A stretch of 64,000 bases of DNA, from the NCBI GenBank assembly GCA_024278175.1, contig JAJRTS010000045.1, forward strand, positions 1 through 64,000. The letters run 5' to 3'. Positions 57,761 to 64,000 of the stretch are shown piece after piece; the first letter of the stretch is position 1; each line of letters starts with the position of its first letter. The stretch is from Gemmatimonadales bacterium (GTDB lineage: Bacteria > Gemmatimonadota > Glassbacteria > GWA2-58-10). A program made the translations under genes and the position numbers. Under the pieces are notes generated by a model. That model was given only the letters and a program-made list of their open reading frames with translations, made no database searches and was not told the origin of the DNA.

Positions 57761-60127
57761 TTACTCAACGCCATTGAGCGGTAGTACGAAATGAAATGTG
57801 GAGCCTTTTCCTCGCTCGCTCTCCAGCCAGATTCGCCCGCCCTGCATTTCCACCAGCCTGCGGGTCAGCGCCATGCCCAGCCCCGTGCCCTCCTGCTTGC
57901 GGGCGTAGGAACTGTCCACCTGACGGAACTCGCCCCAGACCTTGTCGTGGTCCCCGGCGGGGACCCCGATTCCGTTGTCCTGGACAGAAACCATCAGGTA
58001 GGCGCCAGCCGGCAGTTCGCTTGTTTGCGGGATTTTCCCCGGATCGTTGAGCATGGCGGCCCTGAGCGTCACCTTGCCGCCCTCCGGTGTGAATTTGACT
58101 GCGTTGGATAGAATATTGTAGAGAATTTGCTTGAAACGGGTCTGGTCCGCCAGCATGGTGGAGAGCGAGTCCTCGATTTCAAACGAGATATCCAGTTGTT
58201 TTCTGGGGGCATAGCCTCGGATCAGCGATTCCACGTTGGCCAGGGCGTCGGCGACAATGAACCGTTCGGGGTTGAAATCCAATACGCCTGCTTCCACTTT
58301 CGAGAGGTCGAGAATGTCGTTGATCAGCGTCAGCAGATGTCCGCCGCTGCTGTGGATGTTGGCGATATAGCGCTTCTGCTTGTCGGTCAGTTCGCCGCCC
58401 ACGCCGGTTTCCAGCAACTCGCTGAAGCCGACAATCGCGTTGAGCGGAGTGCGAAGTTCGTGGCTCATGTTGGCCAGGAACTCGCTTTTGGTCTTGTTGG
58501 CCCGCTCCACCTCGGCGGCATAGGCCAGGAGCTGGCGTTCCCACTCCGAGCGCTCGATCTCGGTGGAGAGAATGCGCCGCAGGATGCCCAGCACCTCCAC
58601 GTCCTGGCCGGAGAATGCGTCCCGGGAGCGGCTGAACAGGCAGAGCGTGCCCCAGCGCTCGTCGTTGACCATTATCGAGGCGCGTACAAAGCTGCGGTAA
58701 TCGAGTTCCCGGGTGGGTTCGATTTCGCTGATCAGGATTTCGATGGCGGGATCGGTTTCGTTAAGCGCCTTCAGGCGGCCCATGCAGCCATCGCGCTCCA
58801 GCGTTGCGGGGTCCGTTCCGCTGGTGGCCAGCAACTGACACCCGACGTCCGCGCGGCGGCCCAGCAGGGCGATATCCGCGCCCAGCAGGTTGCACGAGCA
58901 CTCGGTGATCGTGTTGAACAACCTGTCCTGGTCATCGAACGAGGCCAGCGAGAGCTCACTCAGTTCGCTCAGGCGCAAATTACGGATTTCCAGTTGCTGG
59001 TTGGCGCTGGCCAGCTCGGCTGTGCGCTCCTCCACCTTGCGTTCCAGGTTACGGCGATGGTTTTCCAGTTCGGCCAGATATTCGCGAAGGCGGCCGGTCA
59101 TGTGGTTGAAGCTGCGGGCCAGTTCACCGATCTCATCACTGGTGCCGGGGATAAAGCTCACGTCCAGATCGCCGCCGGCCACTTTCGCACTCAGTTCGGC
59201 CAACTGGCTCACCGGCCTGGCTATCGTGCGGGCCAGCAGCACGCTGACCACGCTGACCGTGGCCAGGGCGATCAGGCCGACAATCACCAGCAGCCACTGC
59301 AACTTGAACAGGTAGCCCTTATCCCGGTCGATCGAGCGCAGGATAACGTAGCCAGCACCCTCCAGCGGCAGCTCGACCGTGGCGCAACGGTAGCGCTCAC
59401 CGTTGAAAGAAATATCGAACGCCGAGGATTGGGCGGCGTGTTCTCCGGAGGGCGTTTTTGTCGAGGAGCCGTTGATGGTCAATTTTTCGAGGTGGGAGCG
59501 TTCCAGTGAGGGCAGGCTGGAGGCCACTATCCGCCGGCCGACATTGAAAGTGATGTCCGTGCCTGTCAGGCTTTTCATCATCCGGGCGAACTCGTCATCG
59601 ATCTCATTACCCAGTTTCAGCGCTCCCGAGATCATCTCTCCGCCGCTGATCATCGGCATCGCGGCCACCTGATAGAGTTTACCGTCGTAGATCGCCAGGC
59701 CCCCGCGGGAGAGGCCCGCCAGCGCATCGGCGATCATCGGATCAGCCCTGGCGTCATCGCCCCATTGCTCCGGGTTATGGACGCGGGTCAGCACGCGGCC
59801 GGTTTGATCCACAACAGTGAACAGTTCGCTTTTTACCTGTTTGCGAAAAGTTTGAGCCAGGTCCTGCACGGTTTGATGGTCGCCGGTTGCCGCGGCGGCC
59901 AGCAGCCGTGGAGCGCGGCTGACAACCTGGCCGAGAGTGGACAGCCGGAAAGTTTCGCTGCCGAGCTGCTGCTCGAACAGGTGGCTGGCCTCCTTGAAGC
60001 GCAGGGCGATCACGCTGTTGGTATTGGTGCTTACCAGCACGTTGACCACCAGCAGCACAAGCGCCATCACCACCACCGTCAGCACGGCGAAATAGGCGGC
60101 GATCCTGTAGCGCAGCTTATGAAACAC
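57761..60127 (-). CDS. Sensor histidine kinase with extracytoplasmic sensor, HAMP, GAF and kinase core
   Basis: The 788-residue protein has TM1 (AAYFAVLTVVVMALVLLVVNVL), a periplasmic domain of about 240 residues with Cache-like features (LFTVVDQTGRVLTRVHNPEQW), TM2 (LLVIVGLIALATVSVVSVLLA) and a HAMP domain. A short coiled coil and a GAF domain (ELSLASFDDQDRLFNTITECSCNLLGADIALLGRR) follow. The HisKA box has H556 in ANMSHELRTPLNAIVGFSELL. The ATPase has KQILYNILSNAVKFTPEGG and DNGIGV. The signal is unknown. The gene is upstream of the HD-GYP regulator in what appears to be one operon. Confidence 0.93.
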   Translation of the reverse strand: MFHKLRYRIAAYFAVLTVVVMALVLLVVNVLVSTNTNSVIALRFKEASHLFEQQLGSETFRLSTLGQVVSRAPRLLAAAATGDHQTVQDLAQTFRKQVKSELFTVVDQTGRVLTRVHNPEQWGDDARADPMIADALAGLSRGGLAIYDGKLYQVAAMPMISGGEMISGALKLGNEIDDEFARMMKSLTGTDITFNVGRRIVASSLPSLERSHLEKLTINGSSTKTPSGEHAAQSSAFDISFNGERYRCATVELPLEGAGYVILRSIDRDKGYLFKLQWLLVIVGLIALATVSVVSVLLARTIARPVSQLAELSAKVAGGDLDVSFIPGTSDEIGELARSFNHMTGRLREYLAELENHRRNLERKVEERTAELASANQQLEIRNLRLSELSELSLASFDDQDRLFNTITECSCNLLGADIALLGRRADVGCQLLATSGTDPATLERDGCMGRLKALNETDPAIEILISEIEPTRELDYRSFVRASIMVNDERWGTLCLFSRSRDAFSGQDVEVLGILRRILSTEIERSEWERQLLAYAAEVERANKTKSEFLANMSHELRTPLNAIVGFSELLETGVGGELTDKQKRYIANIHSSGGHLLTLINDILDLSKVEAGVLDFNPERFIVADALANVESLIRGYAPRKQLDISFEIEDSLSTMLADQTRFKQILYNILSNAVKFTPEGGKVTLRAAMLNDPGKIPQTSELPAGAYLMVSVQDNGIGVPAGDHDKVWGEFRQVDSSYARKQEGTGLGMALTRRLVEMQGGRIWLESERGKGSTFHFVLPLNGVE

Positions 60128-60213
60128 GCGTTAGCGCTCCCGGCAGAGATTTTATAGTGTTTCTCGAAACAATTGTCCGCTTGATTATCCCTCGCATGGG
60201 CGCTTCTTCCCTC

Positions 60214-60296
60214 GTATGGGCGAGGCATGCCTCGCCCGCAAAGGACACAGCAGGCGCACAGCTTTGACGGGCGAACACAAGGTTCGCCCCCTACGA
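60214..60296. repeat. REPIN-like dual palindrome, family E copy 2
   Basis: A perfect palindrome GGGCGAGGCATGCCTCGCCC (60218-60237) and a stem GGGCGAAC/GTTCGCCC (60269-60276, 60282-60289) flank a spacer starting GCAAAGGACACAGCAGGCG. The same spacer occurs, with changes, in the copy at 48707-48784 on the minus strand. It lies between the sensor kinase and cupredoxin genes. Confidence 0.82.
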
Positions 60297-60388
60297 TATT
60301 CTACGAACAACGGAAGTTTTTCCGTACCATGCTCAGAATTTTCTTTCCTTCGCAAAAAGACAAAACTTTCGAGAACCACTGTAATAAA

Positions 60389-60470
60389 GAACGGCTTGCC
60401 TTGCCCCTGGACGGCCAACCAAGCAAAATATTTCATTCGAGGGCGTTGAGAGTTTTTCAACGCCCCTGCC
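60389..60470. repeat. Right half of a family-A repeat (copy 4)
   Basis: AACGGCTTGCCTTGCCC, AAGCAAAATATTTCATTCG and the hairpin GGGCGTTGAGAGTTTTTC/AACGCCCCT align with the right part of copies 1 and 2. The left half is missing or too diverged. The rest of the 408-base gap shows no gene. Confidence 0.68.
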
Positions 60471-60535
60471 AGACAATTATTGCAACGCTCCGGCAAACGT
60501 GTCAAACCGGTCGGCGGGACGGGAGTGAGCGGAAA

Positions 60536-61213
60536 TCAGAATGAGAAGTCCACGGTTTCGCGGGAGTCCTGATCCAGGCTGATCTCCACGGTCTCGCTGC
60601 GATGGCCTGGAATCCAGGCAAACACCCGGTATGCTCCCGCGGGAACCTCCAGCACAAACGCCCCGTCCGGCCCGGCCCGGGTGAACCAGGGCGTATCGAC
60701 CACCAGCACGAAGGCGTGCATGTTCTCGTGGATTTCGCAGAAAACGTCGATTACCCCCGGCTCGTCGAACGTGACTGTCTTGCTTTTGCCCCGCTCGTAG
60801 CGGCCGAGGTCGAACCTCTTGGCGCGCGAGTAACTGAACACGTTGTGGTAGAGCGGGTCCAGGTTGGGGAAACCGACAGTGGTGCCGGTCTGTACTACCA
60901 GCACGCGTGGTACGAACGTCTTGTTCCGCTGGATTATCGTGGGCATTTTTTCCGGCTTACGCAGCGGCGCCCCCCCCCCGACCGGCTCCGCCCAGACAAT
61001 CACGTCGGTTGCCTTTTTCCGCGTTTGCCCGGTCGTATCCCCGGAAGTTTTTACCGGGGGGCGGTACACGCCGCGCGAATAGCCGCCGCCCGCTGGTCCT
61101 TTTGAAACCGGGCCGGCCGGCACGGTAACCTTGCCGGATATCGTCGCTCCTGCCGCCGCCGAGGAGAGAACGGCAATAGCTGTTATCGTTTTGAAAAAAT
61201 TAAGCGCGGACAT
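60536..61213 (-). CDS. Secreted cupredoxin-like protein with a CarboxypepD_reg-like tail
   Basis: The 225-residue protein has a signal peptide (TAIAVLSSAAAGA). The cupredoxin domain spans about 65-175. Type-1 copper ligands are H123 (LYHNVFSY), C159, H162 and M165 (FCEIHENMHAF), the Cys-x2-His-x2-Met order of small blue proteins. The C-terminal 50 residues (GAFVLEVPAGAYRVFAWIPGHRSETVE) look like a carboxypeptidase regulatory-like beta-sandwich. A methylamine-utilisation-type or plastocyanin-like electron-transfer role is possible. It is followed by a porin-like gene 15 bases upstream on the same strand. Confidence 0.8.
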   Translation of the reverse strand: MSALNFFKTITAIAVLSSAAAGATISGKVTVPAGPVSKGPAGGGYSRGVYRPPVKTSGDTTGQTRKKATDVIVWAEPVGGGAPLRKPEKMPTIIQRNKTFVPRVLVVQTGTTVGFPNLDPLYHNVFSYSRAKRFDLGRYERGKSKTVTFDEPGVIDVFCEIHENMHAFVLVVDTPWFTRAGPDGAFVLEVPAGAYRVFAWIPGHRSETVEISLDQDSRETVDFSF

Positions 61214-61227
61214 AAGCAGCTTTCCGT

Positions 61228-62376
61228 TCAGAACGTGAGCACCAACTGGGTGTTCAGCAGGTCGACATCTTCACCGTCGTCTTCGTAATTATTATGTTGC
61301 CAGACCAGTTTGAGCAAAATTCCACGGGCAAAGTTGTAACCGGCGCCGGTTTCGAGGCGGGTGATATTGTTGCCCCAGGTGAATCGCTCGCCATCACCGG
61401 CGGTGAACTCGTCGTAGACCAGACGGTCGTAGCGGGCAGCCACGAACAGGCCCGCCGAAAGCTTCTGTTTAAGCTCCACGTAGCCGGATGTGGAGGCCAT
61501 GTCCTGGCCGAGCAGAGGATTCTCCCACCAGGAGCGGACAATTTCCCCGTGGATTTCGGTCCATCCGCGGCTGTAGCGGATATCCGCCCCGATTATCTTT
61601 TGCAGTACGTCGGAGGTCTCCGTGCCCTGCGGAAGCCCGCTTGCGTTGCCCGAAAGATAGCGCCCGAGGGAAAAAGAGCCGCCGAGCGTGAACGCGGGGG
61701 CCGGGTTCCAGGCCAGCCGTCCTGCAACATTGCCGCCCCCGCTCGTGTAGGAGCTGGGGCTGGAGGGGCTTTCCTTGGTCAACATCAGGTAGTACTCGAA
61801 ATCGCCTGAAAAGCCGAACGCGGTGATACCCAGTGGCCAGCAGGCGTCGTAAAGGATCGGCAGGCCACGGTCCGCGCTGCGCCGGCGAAGCTCGTCGGGA
61901 GTGGCCGGCAACCTGGAAGAACTGGTCGGGGTGAGGTAATGGTACATCAGCGGAATCCCGACCAGCGGGTTGACATCGCCATATGTGCGCGGAGCCCAGG
62001 CGCCGAAATTCCAGGGGATCAGGCCGATCTTGAACAGCAGCGCGTCGGTGTCCCACGGCCGGGCAACCGCATAAGCCCCGTTGACCCGCGGCTTGGTGTC
62101 CTTGCCCGAATGGTACTCGCCCTGATCCCAGAGGAATTCGAGGAAAATACCGAAACGGGGATTGATCCAGCTTTCGGCAAAAGCGGTAATCCGCACCGGA
62201 TTGAACGGGTCATCACCGCGGAAGTTGGTGTTGATCTTGCTGTCGCGGTCCAGGCTGGTATAACCCAGCGTGGTCAGGAACGAGAAATCCACCTCGGCCG
62301 CGGCCACGGGAAAGGTGGAGAGCATAACGGACAGCAGAACCGTTACAACCGGAAACGGGAGTGAAAACCTGCTCAT
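61228..62376 (-). CDS. Predicted outer-membrane beta-barrel (porin-like) protein
   Basis: The 382-residue protein has a signal peptide (VVTVLLSVMLSTFPVAAA). It then shows alternating beta-strand patterns with many aromatic girdle residues (FGIFLEFLWDQGEY, FKIGLIPWNFGAWAPRTYG, GYVELKQKLSAGLFVAARYDRL, GILLKLVWQHNNY) and ends in the barrel-type LVLTF. No substrate class is identifiable. It is the first gene of the porin-cupredoxin pair (15-base gap), so both probably serve one envelope function, perhaps copper- or electron-linked. Confidence 0.75.
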   Translation of the reverse strand: MSRFSLPFPVVTVLLSVMLSTFPVAAAEVDFSFLTTLGYTSLDRDSKINTNFRGDDPFNPVRITAFAESWINPRFGIFLEFLWDQGEYHSGKDTKPRVNGAYAVARPWDTDALLFKIGLIPWNFGAWAPRTYGDVNPLVGIPLMYHYLTPTSSSRLPATPDELRRRSADRGLPILYDACWPLGITAFGFSGDFEYYLMLTKESPSSPSSYTSGGGNVAGRLAWNPAPAFTLGGSFSLGRYLSGNASGLPQGTETSDVLQKIIGADIRYSRGWTEIHGEIVRSWWENPLLGQDMASTSGYVELKQKLSAGLFVAARYDRLVYDEFTAGDGERFTWGNNITRLETGAGYNFARGILLKLVWQHNNYEDDGEDVDLLNTQLVLTF

Positions 62377-62559
62377 CGCCTGATCGTCCTCTGAAATCGA
62401 AATGTTGATATTGCAAAACCAATAACAATCGCAGGGGTTCCTGCGACTTATTCAATATTGCATTAATTATTTGAGATAGCAATAATAGAACGGCATTGCT
62501 TTTCAGAATCAATTGCAATTCATGGGTGATGTTTTAACGGCCTGTAAGCCCGGTTCCGC

Positions 62560-63606
62560 TCAGGTGTCGCTGCTGTAGTGCATGCCCACGCACCGCCGCC
62601 AGTGGTCGAGCACCTCCATGTTGCCCAGGGTGTCGTCCCAGCTCATGGCGGGCGAGTGGGCCCGCCCCCGCTCCAGACTTGCCGTCACGGTGTCGGCTTC
62701 GATCGCGTAGAGCCAGTCATCGGTGGCCGTTACGATTTCCTCTTCCAGCTCTCCGGCCGTGTTTTTGATCAGCATACTGGCCGTCCCGCCCTCGATCCCG
62801 CTGCCGAACCAGGGGGAGAGCACCTCGATCCGGCCTTGTGTGCCGAATACGGTGACAGTGTTGTCCATCGCCAATTGCACACCGCAGGCAAGTTGCGCCA
62901 GCACGTCGTCCTCGAATTTCAGCAGGGCGGTGGCGTACTCATCCACGCCGCTTTGCGCACCGATACGGGCCATGCCGCTCAGCTCCAGCGGCTGCTCGAA
63001 ATCCCTGCCGAGGGCGGCCCCGGCCAGCAGGCGCGCCATGCTGACAGGGTAACAGCCCACATCGAGAATCCCTCCGCCGCCGAGTTTCCTGTTCAGCTTG
63101 AGACCGTTCAGATCGTGAGTTCCCTTGTAGCTGAACGTGGCGCGCAGGGCGCGGAGCTCTCCTACGCGCCGGCTCCGCACCAGTTCCACCAGCCGGGCGG
63201 TCTGGGGGTGGCAGCGGTACATGAAAGCCTCCATCAGGAATACACCGGCCTCGCCGGCGGCGGCCACAATTTGTTCGGCTTCGGCGCGGTTCATCCCAAT
63301 CGGCTTCTCGCAGAGCACGTGTTTGCCTGCCTTTGCCGCGGCTATCGCCCAGCGGGCGTGCATTGGGTGGGGTGTGCCGATATAGACCGCCTGCACCGAG
63401 GGGTCATCGATAAGCGCCTGGTAAGAGCCGTGGAAACCGGGGATGTCGAACTCGGTGGCGAAAGCCCGGGCCCGTTCGATATCGCGGGCGGCCACGGCGG
63501 CCAGTGCACCCGTGCGTGAGCGGAGAACGCCGTTACAGAATTTACGGGCAATTTTCCCGGCGGTGATTATCCCCCAGGAAATTTTGCTGTTTTCAGCAGC
63601 TGGCAT
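62560..63606 (-). CDS. Gfo/Idh/MocA-family NAD(P)-dependent dehydrogenase
   Basis: The 348-residue protein is called from ATG 63606 (MPAAENSKISWGIITAGKIARKF), with AAAGGGAA 6 bases upstream; the ORF runs further upstream through the family-F palindrome and is not credible there. The Rossmann domain opens at about 10. The EKP motif is present (GKHVLCEKPIGMN), and GGGGILDVGCYPVSMARLL is the next catalytic region. It resembles trans-dihydrodiol/1,5-anhydrofructose-type members. No signal peptide is seen, so it is cytosolic, unlike the secreted member at 40125. Confidence 0.9.
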   Translation of the reverse strand: MPAAENSKISWGIITAGKIARKFCNGVLRSRTGALAAVAARDIERARAFATEFDIPGFHGSYQALIDDPSVQAVYIGTPHPMHARWAIAAAKAGKHVLCEKPIGMNRAEAEQIVAAAGEAGVFLMEAFMYRCHPQTARLVELVRSRRVGELRALRATFSYKGTHDLNGLKLNRKLGGGGILDVGCYPVSMARLLAGAALGRDFEQPLELSGMARIGAQSGVDEYATALLKFEDDVLAQLACGVQLAMDNTVTVFGTQGRIEVLSPWFGSGIEGGTASMLIKNTAGELEEEIVTATDDWLYAIEADTVTASLERGRAHSPAMSWDDTLGNMEVLDHWRRCVGMHYSSDT

Positions 63607-63644
63607 GGCGGGTTCCCTTTGTGGTTTATGAATAAGGTCCGATA

Positions 63645-63682
63645 ACACGACAGGGACACGGCACACCGTGTCCCTGTCGTGT
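63645..63682. repeat. Palindromic repeat family F, copy 2, just before the Gfo/Idh gene
   Basis: A 17-bp perfect stem, ACACGACAGGGACACGG (63645-63661) and its complement (63666-63682), closes a 4-base loop. The GGGACACGG core is shared with the terminator at 35737-35767. It separates the ABC permease stop from the next gene. Confidence 0.78.
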
Positions 63683-63726
63683 ATTATAGTAGTTAACAGG
63701 CCTTGAATCAAAATGAACAGGACAAC

Positions 63727-64000
63727 TCAAGACTCCCGCACCCAGCGGAAAATCTCGGCCGGCGAGGGTGCCTTGCCGTACATCAGGATCCCGACCCGGA
63801 AAATACGCGCCGCGGCCCAGACTACCCCGGCCACCGCGGCGGCCAGAATCAGCAGGGAGAGGACCACCTGCGGCCAGGGTACGGCGGGCAGGGCGGCCAC
63901 GCGCATGATCATCACCAGCGGAGATACCGGCGGCAGCAGTGACGTGACCACCGCCAGTGTTCCGTGGGGTTGTTGGACAACTGCTCCCCCGAAAAAAATC
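63727..64000 (-). CDS. ABC-2-type transporter permease, C-terminal end (start lies outside the window)
   Basis: The minus-strand frame is open from 64000 down to a stop at 63727-63729 and encodes 90 residues in full codons. LLPPVSPLVMIMRVAALPAVPWPQVVLSLLILAAAVAGVVWAAARIFRVGILMYGKAPSPAEIFRWVRES is the usual last helix and tail of ABC-2 family permeases such as NatB. Only the last one to two helices are present. The ATPase partner would lie beyond the window. Confidence 0.82.
   Translation of the reverse strand, partial: IFFGGAVVQQPHGTLAVVTSLLPPVSPLVMIMRVAALPAVPWPQVVLSLLILAAAVAGVVWAAARIFRVGILMYGKAPSPAEIFRWVRES

Noticed and set aside
1-64000. CRISPR array, prophage genes or rRNA operon
   Set aside because: No regularly spaced direct repeats, phage structural genes or rRNA sequence were seen; the palindromic repeats are dispersed and not spaced like CRISPR.

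Overview
The window is a G+C-rich bacterial chromosome segment with mixed-strand, mostly short operons. No marker gene fixes the taxon. Several traits together suggest an uncultured, free-living heterotroph of the FCB/PVC range, for example a Latescibacterota- or Glassbacteria-like lineage: a dockerin-ended secreted lectin-fold protein, a secreted Gfo/Idh/MocA protein followed by a sulfatase, GH20, a lipoprotein DPP III, a TonB-dependent receptor, and DUF6263 and CBM9-like proteins. This placement is an inference.

Layout. 1-1.9 kb: an IS200/IS605-type element broken by an IS5-like element. 1.9-7.3 kb: a methyltransferase, an Rrf2 regulator with a quinol nitric oxide reductase (NO detoxification), and a DUF6263 protein. 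7.3-15.1 kb: secreted proteins (dockerin protein, SGNH hydrolase, M14 carboxypeptidase, DPP III). 15.1-17.7 kb: a more A+T-rich pair (CDP-alcohol phosphatidyltransferase and beta-propeller) beside a tRNA-Val(GAC). 17.9-24.8 kb: a KefB-type antiporter, a UvrD-like helicase with a nuclease-like insert, gnd and pdxB. 25-31.5 kb: an atypical Nramp transporter, GH20, cobO, an M20 amidohydrolase and KDPG aldolase. 31.7-35.7 kb: a cassette of SGNH hydrolase, DUF5989 (SxtK-like), NodU/SxtI-type carbamoyltransferase and SxtJ-like protein. 36-39.9 kb: FlgM-like and FlgN-like proteins, an iron-type alcohol dehydrogenase lacking one ligand histidine, and two coupled flavodoxin-fold proteins. 40-46 kb: Gfo/Idh, sulfatase, M24-like, CBM9-like and HIT proteins. 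46.2-51.5 kb: argR-argC-argB and argG-argH, with a strong promoter overlapped by two ARG boxes. 51.7-62.4 kb: a TPR protein, two tandem paralogous lipoproteins, a TonB-dependent receptor, and an HD-GYP regulator, sensor kinase, cupredoxin and porin group. 62.5-64 kb: a Gfo/Idh dehydrogenase and the C-terminal end of an ABC-2 permease running off the window.

The most unusual layer is intergenic. At least six families of small palindromic or terminal-inverted-repeat elements are scattered through the gaps. Five gene ends have their stop codon supplied by the TA-containing terminus of such an element. One family has a REPIN-like architecture of two palindromes around a conserved spacer. No CRISPR array, prophage or rRNA was seen.
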